A DNA stretch of 6,094 nucleotides, taken from NCBI RefSeq assembly GCF_030515985.1, contig NZ_CP100376.1, positions 1,800,829 through 1,806,922 of the forward strand, written 5' to 3'. Every line of letters begins with the position of its first letter. Position 1 is the first letter of the stretch. A program made the position numbers and the translations under genes. Shown here piece after piece: positions 1 through 5,501 of the stretch. The stretch is from Corynebacterium accolens. Its GTDB lineage: Bacteria > Actinomycetota > Actinomycetes > Mycobacteriales > Mycobacteriaceae. Under the pieces are notes generated by a model. It was not told where the DNA came from, searched no databases, and saw only the letters and a list, made by a program, of their open reading frames with translations.

Positions 1-400
1 TGCTGCCGGTATTGGAAAAGGCGATGTAGAGGACGAAGACCACGGCGATGGTGGCGGTCAGGACGTAGAACCATCCCAGGTTCGTGCCGATCCATCCGGT
101 GACGCTGGCGAGGGTATTCGCCGCGGATTCTTTGCCAAAGCCCGCATACAGGGCCATGGCGATAATCAGGACACCGGAAATGATAAAGACCGGCCAATTG
201 GGCTTGGGCGCGGCCACCTCGTCTGCGCCGACATCGTCGCCGGTTTCGGCCTTGTAGCTGCCGACGATGGCGCGGACTTGGTTGCGCGGTTTATGGCCCT
301 TGTCCCCAGTTGGGTGAGTTTCCCCAGTGGAGTGAGCGAGAGAGGTGTCGGAATCCCCTGTGTGGGACTCTTCATGGTCGTGCGGACCACGGTTTGCCAT
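1..400 (-). CDS. BCCT-family choline/glycine betaine transporter, N-terminal part (cut by left window edge)
   Basis: Reading the minus strand from the ATG at 400-398 gives 133 open codons to the window edge. The start is MANRGPHDHEESH, preceded by AGGAG (411-407) six bases upstream, a good ribosome binding site. Residues 1-65 are hydrophilic, rich in His, Asp, Glu and Thr. They are followed by NWPVFIISGVLIIAMALYAG (68-87, first membrane segment) and a second hydrophobic segment at about 108-128. A charged cytoplasmic N-terminus of roughly 60 residues before a Trp-Pro-containing first helix is typical of actinobacterial BCCT carriers such as BetP. These carriers import choline or betaine with Na+ or H+ in response to osmotic stress. 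Divergence from betA points to choline as substrate, a BetT-like role. The rest of the protein, including the substrate-binding tryptophans, lies outside the window, so substrate is inferred from context. The family call is fairly secure; another multi-helix secondary carrier is less likely. Confidence 0.8.
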   Translation of the reverse strand, partial: MANRGPHDHEESHTGDSDTSLAHSTGETHPTGDKGHKPRNQVRAIVGSYKAETGDDVGADEVAAPKPNWPVFIISGVLIIAMALYAGFGKESAANTLASVTGWIGTNLGWFYVLTATIAVVFVLYIAFSNTGS

Positions 401-498
401 CTACTTCTCCTAGTCTTGATCGATTAAGTGTCGAATCTTTCGCAAGACTGCCCCGCAATTCCCCGAAAAGAGGGGTAAGAGATAGGTTGGTGGCATAA

Positions 499-504
499 AT
501 CATA
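499..504 (-). promoter_or_regulatory. Candidate -10 element for the BCCT transporter gene
   Basis: On the minus strand 504-499 reads TATGAT, one mismatch from TATAAT and matching the corynebacterial TAnnnT pattern. A loose -35-like TCTTTA lies 17 bp upstream. It would start transcription near 492 and leave a leader of about 90 nt. That leader contains a short CCCC/GGGG stem-loop (461-475). A competing -10, TAGATT, lies at 517-512. This is called from pattern alone. Confidence 0.3.
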
Positions 505-580
505 TGCGAGCAATCTATGCGTAAAGACCCCGGATTTCATCTACTCAGATGCATACCCGAACACCGTAAATATACATTAA

Positions 581-613
581 TCTGGGAAAACGTCCACCAG
601 ATGTGTATTCTGG
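581..613. repeat. Three CCAGA/TCTGG half-sites forming two overlapping inverted repeats
   Basis: TCTGG at 581-585, CCAGA at 597-601 and TCTGG at 609-613 give two inverted repeats that share the middle arm, with spacers of 11 and 7 bp. They sit upstream of the candidate betA promoter and between the two divergent genes. That is where an operator for a dimeric regulator could be. Arms of 5 bp are short, so chance is possible. Confidence 0.3.
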
Positions 614-666
614 GGGCGCTATTGCGCATAAATGAAAGCGGAAAAGTATAGATTTTTTGCGCAGGA

Positions 667-672
667 TACAAT
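667..672 (+). promoter_or_regulatory. Candidate -10 element for betA
   Basis: TACAAT matches the sigma-A -10 consensus at five of six positions. It lies 62 bp before the betA start codon, so transcription would begin near 679 and give a leader of about 55 nt. No clear -35 box is seen, which is common in corynebacteria. TAGATT at 649-654 is an alternative. Confidence 0.35.
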
Positions 673-702
673 GGATCCGCCCGAAATACGGCGAGAACTA
701 CG

Positions 703-718
703 CGTGAGATGGCTCACA
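703..718. promoter_or_regulatory. Candidate GlxR (CRP-family) binding site in the betA leader
   Basis: The sequence CGTGA-N6-TCACA matches the CRP/GlxR consensus TGTGA-N6-TCACA in nine of the ten conserved positions. It also contains a perfect GTGAG-N4-CTCAC inverted repeat (704-717). It ends 15 bp before the betA ATG, just ahead of the ribosome binding site and downstream of the candidate -10. Binding there would be expected to block transcription, linking choline oxidation to carbon status. GlxR is the cAMP-responsive global regulator of corynebacteria. The site is predicted from sequence only, and the same palindrome could instead form a small leader hairpin. Confidence 0.45.
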
Positions 719-733
719 GAAGGAAGGGGATTT

Positions 734-2506
734 ATGGGTATTGTGGACAAGTTGACTAAGAAGCGCTCGACAAAGAGGGCGACGGATGAGGTCAGCGATG
801 TGGTCGTCGTCGGCGGTGGCTCTGCCGGCTCCGTCATCGCCGCTCGCCTGACCGAGGATAAAGACACCCGCGTGCTCGTTCTTGAGGCCGGCCGCCCGGA
901 TTCCCTGTGGGACCTATTCATCCACATGCCTTCCGGTTTCTCTTTCCCCATCGGGGCAAAGAACTATGACTGGATGTATGAATCCGATCCGGAACCGGAG
1001 ATGAATGGTCGCCGCATCTACCATGCGCGCGGCAAGGTGCTTGGCGGTTCCTCTTCCATCAACGGCATGATCTACCAGCGCGGCAACCCCATGGACTACG
1101 AAAAGTGGGGCCAGAACCCGGGCATGGATAACTGGGATTTTGCCCACTGCTTGCCGTATTTCAACCGCATGGAAACCACCGCTGCCGCAGAAGACGATGA
1201 TCCGCGCCGCGGCCACGATGGCCCGCTCTACCTGTCCCGCGGTCCTGCTACCTCGCCGCTGTTCCAGGCGCTATTTAAGTCGGTACAAGAGGCTGGCTAT
1301 AACCTGACCAATGACGTCAACGGTTACCGCCAAGAAGGTTTTGCCCCCTTCGATCGCAATATCAAGCACGGCAAGCGCTGGTCCGCTGCCCGCGCCTACC
1401 TGTACCCTAACCAGGACCGCGACAACCTCGAGGTGCGGACCCGCGCATTTACCACCAAGATCCTCTTTGAAGGCCCCAAGGCAGTGGGCGTGGAATACGA
1501 GTGGCAGGGTGGCACCCACCGCGTCTTCGCAGAAAAGATCGTCTTGTCTGCCGGTGCCATCAATACCCCGCAGCTGCTTGAGGTCTCTGGCGTGGGTGAC
1601 CGCGAGATCTTGGAAAAGCACGGCATCGACGTCGTCAAGCACCTGCCCGGCGTGGGTGAGAACCTGCAGGACCACCTCGAGGTCTACATCCAGTACGAGA
1701 CCACCAAGTCCACCGCTTCCTCCCAGCCCTACCTGGATAAGTGGCGCTGGCCGTTCATGGGCCTGCAGTGGCTGCTGACGAAGAAGGGTCCAGTGGCCAC
1801 CTCGCACTTTGAGGGCGGCGGTTTCGTGCGCTCCAACGAGGATGAGGCCTACCCGAACTTGATGTTCCACTTCCTGCCCATGGCGGTGCGCTATGACGGC
1901 CAAAAGGCCGACGTTAAGCACGGCTTCCAGTGGCACGTCGGCCCGATGTTCTCCGATACCAAGGGCCACGTGCACATCAAGAGCTCCGATATCCGGCAAA
2001 AGCCCTCCATCCTCTTTAACTACCTGCGCACTGAGCAGGACCGCCGCGAATGGGTAGAAGCCGTCCGCGTCGCCCGCTCCTTGCTGGATACCAAGGCAAT
2101 GGAGGAAGTTGGCGCCCGCGAGTTCAGCCCGGGCCCAGAGGTCCAGAGCGATGAGGAAATCTTGGAGTGGGTCCGCAATGACGGCGAAACCGCACTGCAC
2201 CCATCCTGCACCGCCAAGATGGGCGATGAGTCCGATCCCATGGCCGTGGTGAACCCAGAAACCATGGGAGTATGGGGCATCGATGGCCTGTATATTGCCG
2301 ATGCTTCCGTATTCCCCTCGGTTCCCAACGGCAATATCTACTCCCCGACTATGATGGTGGGCGAGAAGGCTGCTGACCTCATTGCCGGCCGCACGCCGCT
2401 CGAGCCCAACTACACTCCGTGGTACAAGGCACACGAGGATATGCCGCTCTACGCCGAAGGCGAGGCAATCCGTGACCACAAAGAGGCACCGAAGGGTGCT
2501 TACTAA
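734..2506 (+). CDS. betA: Choline dehydrogenase (GMC oxidoreductase)
   Basis: BetA is a flavoprotein that oxidises choline to betaine aldehyde, and in some bacteria on to glycine betaine, an osmoprotectant. The 590-residue product carries a Rossmann FAD motif ([11 protein letters not shown], 23-33, with the ribose-binding Glu51). It has GMC signature 1 near 98-121 ([15 protein letters not shown]) and GMC signature 2 at 274-288 ([15 protein letters not shown]). His489 ([13 protein letters not shown]) and Asn534 ([11 protein letters not shown]) fit the catalytic His/Asn pair of the family, with spacing close to that in choline oxidase. The stretch around 308-320 ([15 protein letters not shown]) closely resembles E. 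coli BetA, so the call is choline dehydrogenase and not just a generic GMC enzyme. The ATG at 734 is chosen because GGAAGGGGA (722-730) precedes it; the frame is open to 632, but those 34 extra codons lack a ribosome binding site. The length is slightly above the roughly 560 residues of E. coli BetA, with a basic N-terminal lead of about 20 residues. A LysE-type exporter follows 28 bp downstream, probably in one operon. Confidence 0.93.
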   Translation: MGIVDKLTKKRSTKRATDEVSDVVVVGGGSAGSVIAARLTEDKDTRVLVLEAGRPDSLWDLFIHMPSGFSFPIGAKNYDWMYESDPEPEMNGRRIYHARGKVLGGSSSINGMIYQRGNPMDYEKWGQNPGMDNWDFAHCLPYFNRMETTAAAEDDDPRRGHDGPLYLSRGPATSPLFQALFKSVQEAGYNLTNDVNGYRQEGFAPFDRNIKHGKRWSAARAYLYPNQDRDNLEVRTRAFTTKILFEGPKAVGVEYEWQGGTHRVFAEKIVLSAGAINTPQLLEVSGVGDREILEKHGIDVVKHLPGVGENLQDHLEVYIQYETTKSTASSQPYLDKWRWPFMGLQWLLTKKGPVATSHFEGGGFVRSNEDEAYPNLMFHFLPMAVRYDGQKADVKHGFQWHVGPMFSDTKGHVHIKSSDIRQKPSILFNYLRTEQDRREWVEAVRVARSLLDTKAMEEVGAREFSPGPEVQSDEEILEWVRNDGETALHPSCTAKMGDESDPMAVVNPETMGVWGIDGLYIADASVFPSVPNGNIYSPTMMVGEKAADLIAGRTPLEPNYTPWYKAHEDMPLYAEGEAIRDHKEAPKGAY

Positions 2507-2534
2507 CGCCCGCTTACATTAAGGAGACAAAGCC

Positions 2535-3218
2535 GTGACGATTTCCTCTCTTCTTACCTTGATGGGAATTTGGCTCGCGGCTTTGGTGTCTCCGGGCCCG
2601 GATATCGTGCAGGTCATTCGCGTGGCCCCACGATCCACATGCGCCGGGCTATTGTGCGCGGTGGGGGTATTTAGCGGGACGGTCTTTTGGATTGTCGCCT
2701 CCCTGGCCGGTTTATCGGCGCTAATTACGGCGCGGCCGGGCGTGCTGAGCATCTTGCAATTGCTCGGTGGGCTTTTCTTGCTGTACATGGGTGTATCGTC
2801 CCTGCGCAGCGGGTTAGCCGCGCGGCGCGCGCCCGCTCACGAGGTGGACACGGAAGACTATGCGGACCAGGCACGGGCGGCTGGCGATGCCGACGTCGAA
2901 GACATGACCAACTGGCGGGCCTTCAAGCTGGGGCTGGTGACTAACCTGTCGAACCCCAAGGCATTGGTGTTTTTCGGTGCGGTATTCGCCCAATTCATCC
3001 GCCCGGATATGTCCGTGGGGTGGACTATCGCGGTGGCGTTAATCCTCGCGGCCATGTCCTTTGTGTGGTTTTCCGCCTTTGCGCTGCTCGTGCGCGCGGC
3101 CGCGCGGTGGACGGCGCGGTATTCCGCCGGCATCGATATGGTCTCAGGCCTCGTCTTTGGCCTGCTCGGTGTGGTGATGGCCGGGGAGGGTGCCACCGCG
3201 CTGCTGAAATCACAGTAG
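2535..3218 (+). CDS. LysE/RhtB-family amino-acid exporter, copy 1
   Basis: This is a 227-residue membrane protein of the LysE/RhtB superfamily, which exports amino acids or small related metabolites. The family hallmark SPGPD is at 19-23 at the end of the first membrane segment, and NLSNPKALVFFGA (137-149) is the conserved second-half motif. Hydrophobic segments lie at about 3-18, 38-64, 67-88, 132-154, 162-186 and 199-218. Between them is a hydrophilic acidic loop (about 100-128) rich in Asp and Glu, longer than in short RhtB proteins. The GTG start is supported by AAGGAG (2521-2526), eight bases upstream. It begins 28 bp after betA with no terminator between, so co-transcription is likely. 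The substrate is unknown. Linkage to betA suggests a compound tied to choline or betaine metabolism, or osmotic relief, but this is only inferred. Confident at family level. Confidence 0.88.
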   Translation: MTISSLLTLMGIWLAALVSPGPDIVQVIRVAPRSTCAGLLCAVGVFSGTVFWIVASLAGLSALITARPGVLSILQLLGGLFLLYMGVSSLRSGLAARRAPAHEVDTEDYADQARAAGDADVEDMTNWRAFKLGLVTNLSNPKALVFFGAVFAQFIRPDMSVGWTIAVALILAAMSFVWFSAFALLVRAAARWTARYSAGIDMVSGLVFGLLGVVMAGEGATALLKSQ

Positions 3219-3240
3219 TTACCTGTTTCGCTGCAGGTGA
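3219..3240 (+). terminator. Short stem-loop after the first exporter gene (weak or no terminator)
   Basis: Immediately after the stop codon, TTACCTG (3219-3225) can pair with CAGGTGA (3234-3240), one pair being G-U, around an 8-nt loop. No T-tract follows, so it may be a weak actinobacterial terminator, an mRNA 3'-end stabiliser or chance. It lies in the 79-bp gap between the two paralogous exporters, which otherwise shows only a TTGAAT (3254-3259) of uncertain meaning. Confidence 0.25.
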
Positions 3241-3297
3241 GACACTTCCTACAGTTGAATGCGTTAGTAAAAATGCATACGAATGTGGAGGTGTTAG

Positions 3298-3972
3298 GTG
3301 GCTATAGGTGCCCTTGTGACCCTGATGGGCGTATGGTTCGCGGCCATGGCTTCGCCGGGGCCGGATGTGGTGCAGATTATCCGCCTGGGTGCGCGGTCCA
3401 CCCGCGCGGCGGTGTGGGTGGCCATTGGCAGCACGACGGGCCTTGCCCTGTGGACCATCGCTTCGCTCGCCGGGCTTTCGGCATTGATCTCTACGCATGA
3501 GGGCATCCTGGTGCTCCTGCAGGTCCTCGGCGGCAGCTATCTGCTGTGGATGGCCTATAGCGCGATTTCCTCCGGCCTGCGGGAACGGCGCGCACCCGCC
3601 ACCGTCGTGGGCACGGAAAAGCAGGCACCCCAACCGCGAGGGTTTACCCCGGACGGAATTATTAAGGCAAAGACGGCCTACCGCATGGGGTTGGTCTGCG
3701 ATCTTTCCAACCCCAAGGTGGTCATCTTTTTTGGCGCCATCTTTGCCAATTTCATCGACCCAGGAATGGGCGTGGGCGGAAACGTCGTCGTCGCCGCGGT
3801 ACTGGTGCTGGAAAGCTTGGTGCTCTTCGTCGGCGTCGGCTTGAGCACGCGCGCGGTATCGAAGTGGATGGCCAAGAACTCGGCGTGGGTGGACATCGTC
3901 AGTGGCATCGTCTTCCTGCTCCTCGGCGTGGTTATCCTCTTTGAAGGCATCCGTGGGCTTATTGCGATGTAG
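3298..3972 (+). CDS. LysE/RhtB-family amino-acid exporter, copy 2 (tandem paralogue)
   Basis: This is a 224-residue LysE/RhtB exporter with the SPGPD motif at 19-23 and DLSNPKVVIFFGA at 135-147. Six hydrophobic segments lie in the same places as in the upstream copy. Aligned without gaps, 55 of the first 100 residues are identical to that copy, so the two arose by tandem duplication and then diverged. The central loop (about 100-126) differs most: here it is basic and proline-containing, while in copy 1 it is acidic. The GTG start follows GGAGG (3287-3291) with a 6-nt spacing. A 79-bp gap separates it from copy 1, so it may have its own promoter or be read through. The YbjQ-family gene starts 9 bp downstream. 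The substrate is unknown; the two copies could serve different amino acids or form a heteromer, neither of which the sequence decides. Confidence 0.87.
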   Translation: MAIGALVTLMGVWFAAMASPGPDVVQIIRLGARSTRAAVWVAIGSTTGLALWTIASLAGLSALISTHEGILVLLQVLGGSYLLWMAYSAISSGLRERRAPATVVGTEKQAPQPRGFTPDGIIKAKTAYRMGLVCDLSNPKVVIFFGAIFANFIDPGMGVGGNVVVAAVLVLESLVLFVGVGLSTRAVSKWMAKNSAWVDIVSGIVFLLLGVVILFEGIRGLIAM

Positions 3973-3981
3973 GCTGAACTT

Positions 3982-4311
3982 ATGATTTTTACTACCACAA
4001 ATACCGTCGACGGTTATGAAATCACCAAATACCTGCGCATCATCGCTGGTGAGACCGTTACCGGCATCAATATGCTCAAAGACTTTGGGGCATCGATACG
4101 CAATATTACCGGTGGACGCGCCTCAGGCTATGAAAGCGAAGCCATCAAGGCCCGCGAGGCGGCGCTGGATGAATTGTGGCGCCGCGGCCAGGAATTGGGT
4201 GCTGATGGCGTGGTGGGCATCGCCTTCGACTATTCCCCAATGGGCACCAATAATGACATGCTGTTGGTCACCGCCACGGGCACGGCGGTCTCCCTGCGCG
4301 CGCGTGACTAA
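3982..4311 (+). CDS. YbjQ-family (UPF0145, putative heavy-metal-binding) protein
   Basis: This is a 109-residue cytosolic protein that matches the YbjQ/UPF0145 family along its full length (E. coli YbjQ is about 107 residues). Recognisable blocks are TTNTVDGYEI (5-14), GETVTGINMLKDF (23-35), IRNITGGRASGYE (39-51), AREAALDEL (57-65) and GADGVVGIAFDY (73-84). Family members form small ring-like oligomers and are often labelled heavy-metal-binding, but no biochemical function is established and no Cys/His metal cluster is visible here. It starts 9 bp after the second exporter's stop. No good Shine-Dalgarno sequence precedes the ATG. Instead, TAGGCT (3970-3975) lies 6 bp upstream of it, which is leaderless-promoter geometry. 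Translation by coupling to the exporter is the alternative. Confidence 0.88.
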   Translation: MIFTTTNTVDGYEITKYLRIIAGETVTGINMLKDFGASIRNITGGRASGYESEAIKAREAALDELWRRGQELGADGVVGIAFDYSPMGTNNDMLLVTATGTAVSLRARD

Positions 4312-4325
4312 GCCTGTCCACCCCC

Positions 4326-4356
4326 ACCCATAGCCGCGCGGCAACGGGCTCTGGGT
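4326..4356 (+). terminator. Stem-loop between the YbjQ-family gene and the S4 gene, candidate T-less terminator
   Basis: ACCCA (4326-4330) pairs with TGGGT (4352-4356) and AGCC (4332-4335) pairs with GGCT (4347-4350). This gives nine base pairs with one internal T/C mismatch and an 11-nt loop. It begins 15 bp after the YbjQ-family stop codon and points downstream. No run of T follows, so it would be a terminator of the U-less kind reported in actinobacteria, or simply a transcript-end hairpin. It supports a transcription-unit boundary here. Confidence 0.4.
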
Positions 4357-4361
4357 AAGCT
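4356..4361 (+). promoter_or_regulatory. Candidate -10 element for a leaderless S4-VOC-ATL transcript
   Basis: TAAGCT fits TAnnnT and ends exactly 7 bp before the ATG at 4369. Transcription would therefore begin at or next to the A of the start codon. No Shine-Dalgarno sequence precedes this ATG, which is consistent with a leaderless mRNA, a common arrangement in actinobacteria. There is no clear -35. Confidence 0.35.
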
Positions 4362-4368
4362 GGGCGGC

Positions 4369-4653
4369 ATGCTTGAGGTTGCAATTTCTGGCGAGTCCAT
4401 CAAATTGGGCCAGTTTATTAAACTGGCCAGCTTGGTCGGAACCGGTGGTGAAGCCAAGGAACTTATCGCAGAAGGCGCGGTCACGGTCAACGGTGACACC
4501 GAGACCCGCCGCGGCGCTACGCTGCAGATTGGCGATGAGGTGTGCATCGAAGGCACCTGCGCGCGCGTGGGCGAGCCCGACGATGATGATGACTATTTTG
4601 ATGAAGCCACCGCAGACGATGACTTTGATCCGGAAAAGTGGAGGAATCTATAA
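4369..4653 (+). CDS. Small S4-domain RNA-binding protein with acidic C-terminal tail
   Basis: This is a 94-residue protein whose first two thirds form an S4 RNA-binding fold of the YaaA/YbcJ type. Key features are IKLGQFIKLASLVGTGGEAK (11-30), EGAVTVNGDTETRRG (35-49) and LQIGDEV (52-58), the usual helix-turn and VNG-x-x-x-x-RRG pattern that contacts RNA. Stand-alone S4 proteins of this size are linked to ribosome or stem-loop RNA binding, but the target here is unknown. Residues 69-89 form a strongly acidic tail with 13 Asp/Glu in 21 positions, ending in EKWRNL. The tail is not part of the S4 fold. There is no convincing ribosome binding site ahead of the ATG, and a leaderless start is likely. 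The stop codon abuts the start of the VOC gene, and the ribosome binding site for that gene (GGAGG, 4640-4644) lies within this coding end, so the two are translationally coupled. Confidence 0.88.
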   Translation: MLEVAISGESIKLGQFIKLASLVGTGGEAKELIAEGAVTVNGDTETRRGATLQIGDEVCIEGTCARVGEPDDDDDYFDEATADDDFDPEKWRNL

Positions 4654-5481
4654 ATGCCCGCATTTGAAGCCGAAGTAGGCATGCCCTACTGGATCGATCT
4701 GACCACCTCGGATCCGCGCAAGTCCGCCCACTTTTATGAGCAGGTCTTGGGCTGGGAAATTTCGGCCGAGACCCAGGAGGACAACCCCTATCAGATGGCG
4801 CGCCTGCAGGGCCTGCCCATCGCCGGCCTCATCCCGCAGCCGGAGGAAGCCCCCACGCCGGATACCTGGGTGACCTACTTCCTCTCCAAAGACATCGACG
4901 GCGATTGCCAGCGCACGGAGAACCTCGGCGGGAGGATCCTCGCCGCGCCCCAGCCCGTGCAGCTGGGCCACATGGCCCTGCTTGCCGATGCCGCCGGTGG
5001 CATGTTCGGCCTCATCCAGCCCTCTGGCCCAGAGCACTTCGTCGCCGGTGGCGAACCCGGCACCCCGGTATGGCACGAGCTGACCGCCACGACGCGATTC
5101 CAGCAGGCCATGGACTTTTATGGCGAGCTATTCAACTGGGAGATTCGCGCCATGGAGTCTGAGGACGAGAATTTCATTTACGCCACCGTGGAAGAAGACG
5201 GCGCCCCGTTCGCGGGCCTGTGGAATGCTGAAGGCCAGTTCCCACCCCAGGTGCCGAGCTTCTGGCAGACCTACCTAGGGGTGCGCGATATCGATGAAGC
5301 CGCCAAGAAAGCGGTAGAGCTCGGCGGTGAAATCATCCGCGAGCCGTGGGATTCCCCCTTCGGGCGCATGTGCCTGCTCGCGGATTCCACCGGCGCGACC
5401 GTCACCCTGACTGAGGTCGAAGACGCCCCCGAGGATGAGCCCACCGAATCCGACGACGTGCTCAACCCCACCAGGGACTAA
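4654..5481 (+). CDS. VOC-family protein with two glyoxalase-like domains (CFP30B/TB27.3-like)
   Basis: This is a 275-residue cytosolic protein with two tandem vicinal-oxygen-chelate domains. Domain 1 spans about 12-123, beginning PYWIDLTTSDPRKSAHFYEQVLGWE and ending MFGLIQP; domain 2 spans about 139-255, beginning VWHELTATT with DFYGELFNWE and ending VTLTEV. The layout matches actinobacterial double-VOC proteins such as mycobacterial Rv0577 (CFP30B). Their reaction is not well defined, with links to methylglyoxal handling and small-molecule binding. His141 and Glu254 of domain 2 sit at the strand positions where VOC enzymes hold metal ligands. The matching sites in domain 1 (Asp15 or Ile14, Ile121 or Gln122) do not, so domain 1 may be structural. 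The C-terminus is an acidic, probably disordered tail of about 20 residues. The ATG directly follows the S4 gene's TAA, with GGAGG nine bases upstream. The ATL gene follows 20 bp later, so an S4-VOC-ATL operon is likely. Confidence 0.87.
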   Translation: MPAFEAEVGMPYWIDLTTSDPRKSAHFYEQVLGWEISAETQEDNPYQMARLQGLPIAGLIPQPEEAPTPDTWVTYFLSKDIDGDCQRTENLGGRILAAPQPVQLGHMALLADAAGGMFGLIQPSGPEHFVAGGEPGTPVWHELTATTRFQQAMDFYGELFNWEIRAMESEDENFIYATVEEDGAPFAGLWNAEGQFPPQVPSFWQTYLGVRDIDEAAKKAVELGGEIIREPWDSPFGRMCLLADSTGATVTLTEVEDAPEDEPTESDDVLNPTRD

Positions 5482-5501
5482 GCGCGGGGAGAGAGGCGTT
5501 G

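Larger units (their letters stand above)
401..733. other. Divergent BCCT transporter / betA control region
   Basis: These 333 bp between the two divergent start codons carry no convincing gene and are clearly more AT-rich than the flanking coding DNA. The betA frame stays open back to an ATG at 632, but no Shine-Dalgarno sequence supports that start. The region holds candidate -10 elements on both strands (504-499 minus, 667-672 plus) and three CCAGA/TCTGG half-sites (581-613). It also holds two near-copies of CAGATGYRTA (546-555 and 598-607) and a GlxR-like palindrome (703-718). A shared regulator acting on choline uptake and oxidation together would fit this geometry, but no regulator gene is in the window. 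Confidence 0.7.

Noticed and set aside
166..390. Minus-strand 74-codon frame inside the BCCT gene start
   Set aside because: It is a shifted frame of the transporter. The true frame has a good ribosome binding site and two membrane segments.
461..475. CCCC-N7-GGGG stem-loop as a riboswitch or terminator in the transporter leader
   Set aside because: The stem is only 4 bp with no T-tract and no recognisable aptamer core, so it is mentioned only as leader structure.
1271..2479. Long minus-strand open frame (402 codons) opposite betA
   Set aside because: It lies wholly within betA, its product shows no recognisable domain, and betA has complete GMC motifs. This is the usual antisense shadow of a GC-rich gene.
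3025..3633. Minus-strand 202-codon frame across the two exporter genes
   Set aside because: It overlaps two well-supported exporter genes and gives a low-complexity Arg/His/Pro-rich product with no start signal or family resemblance.
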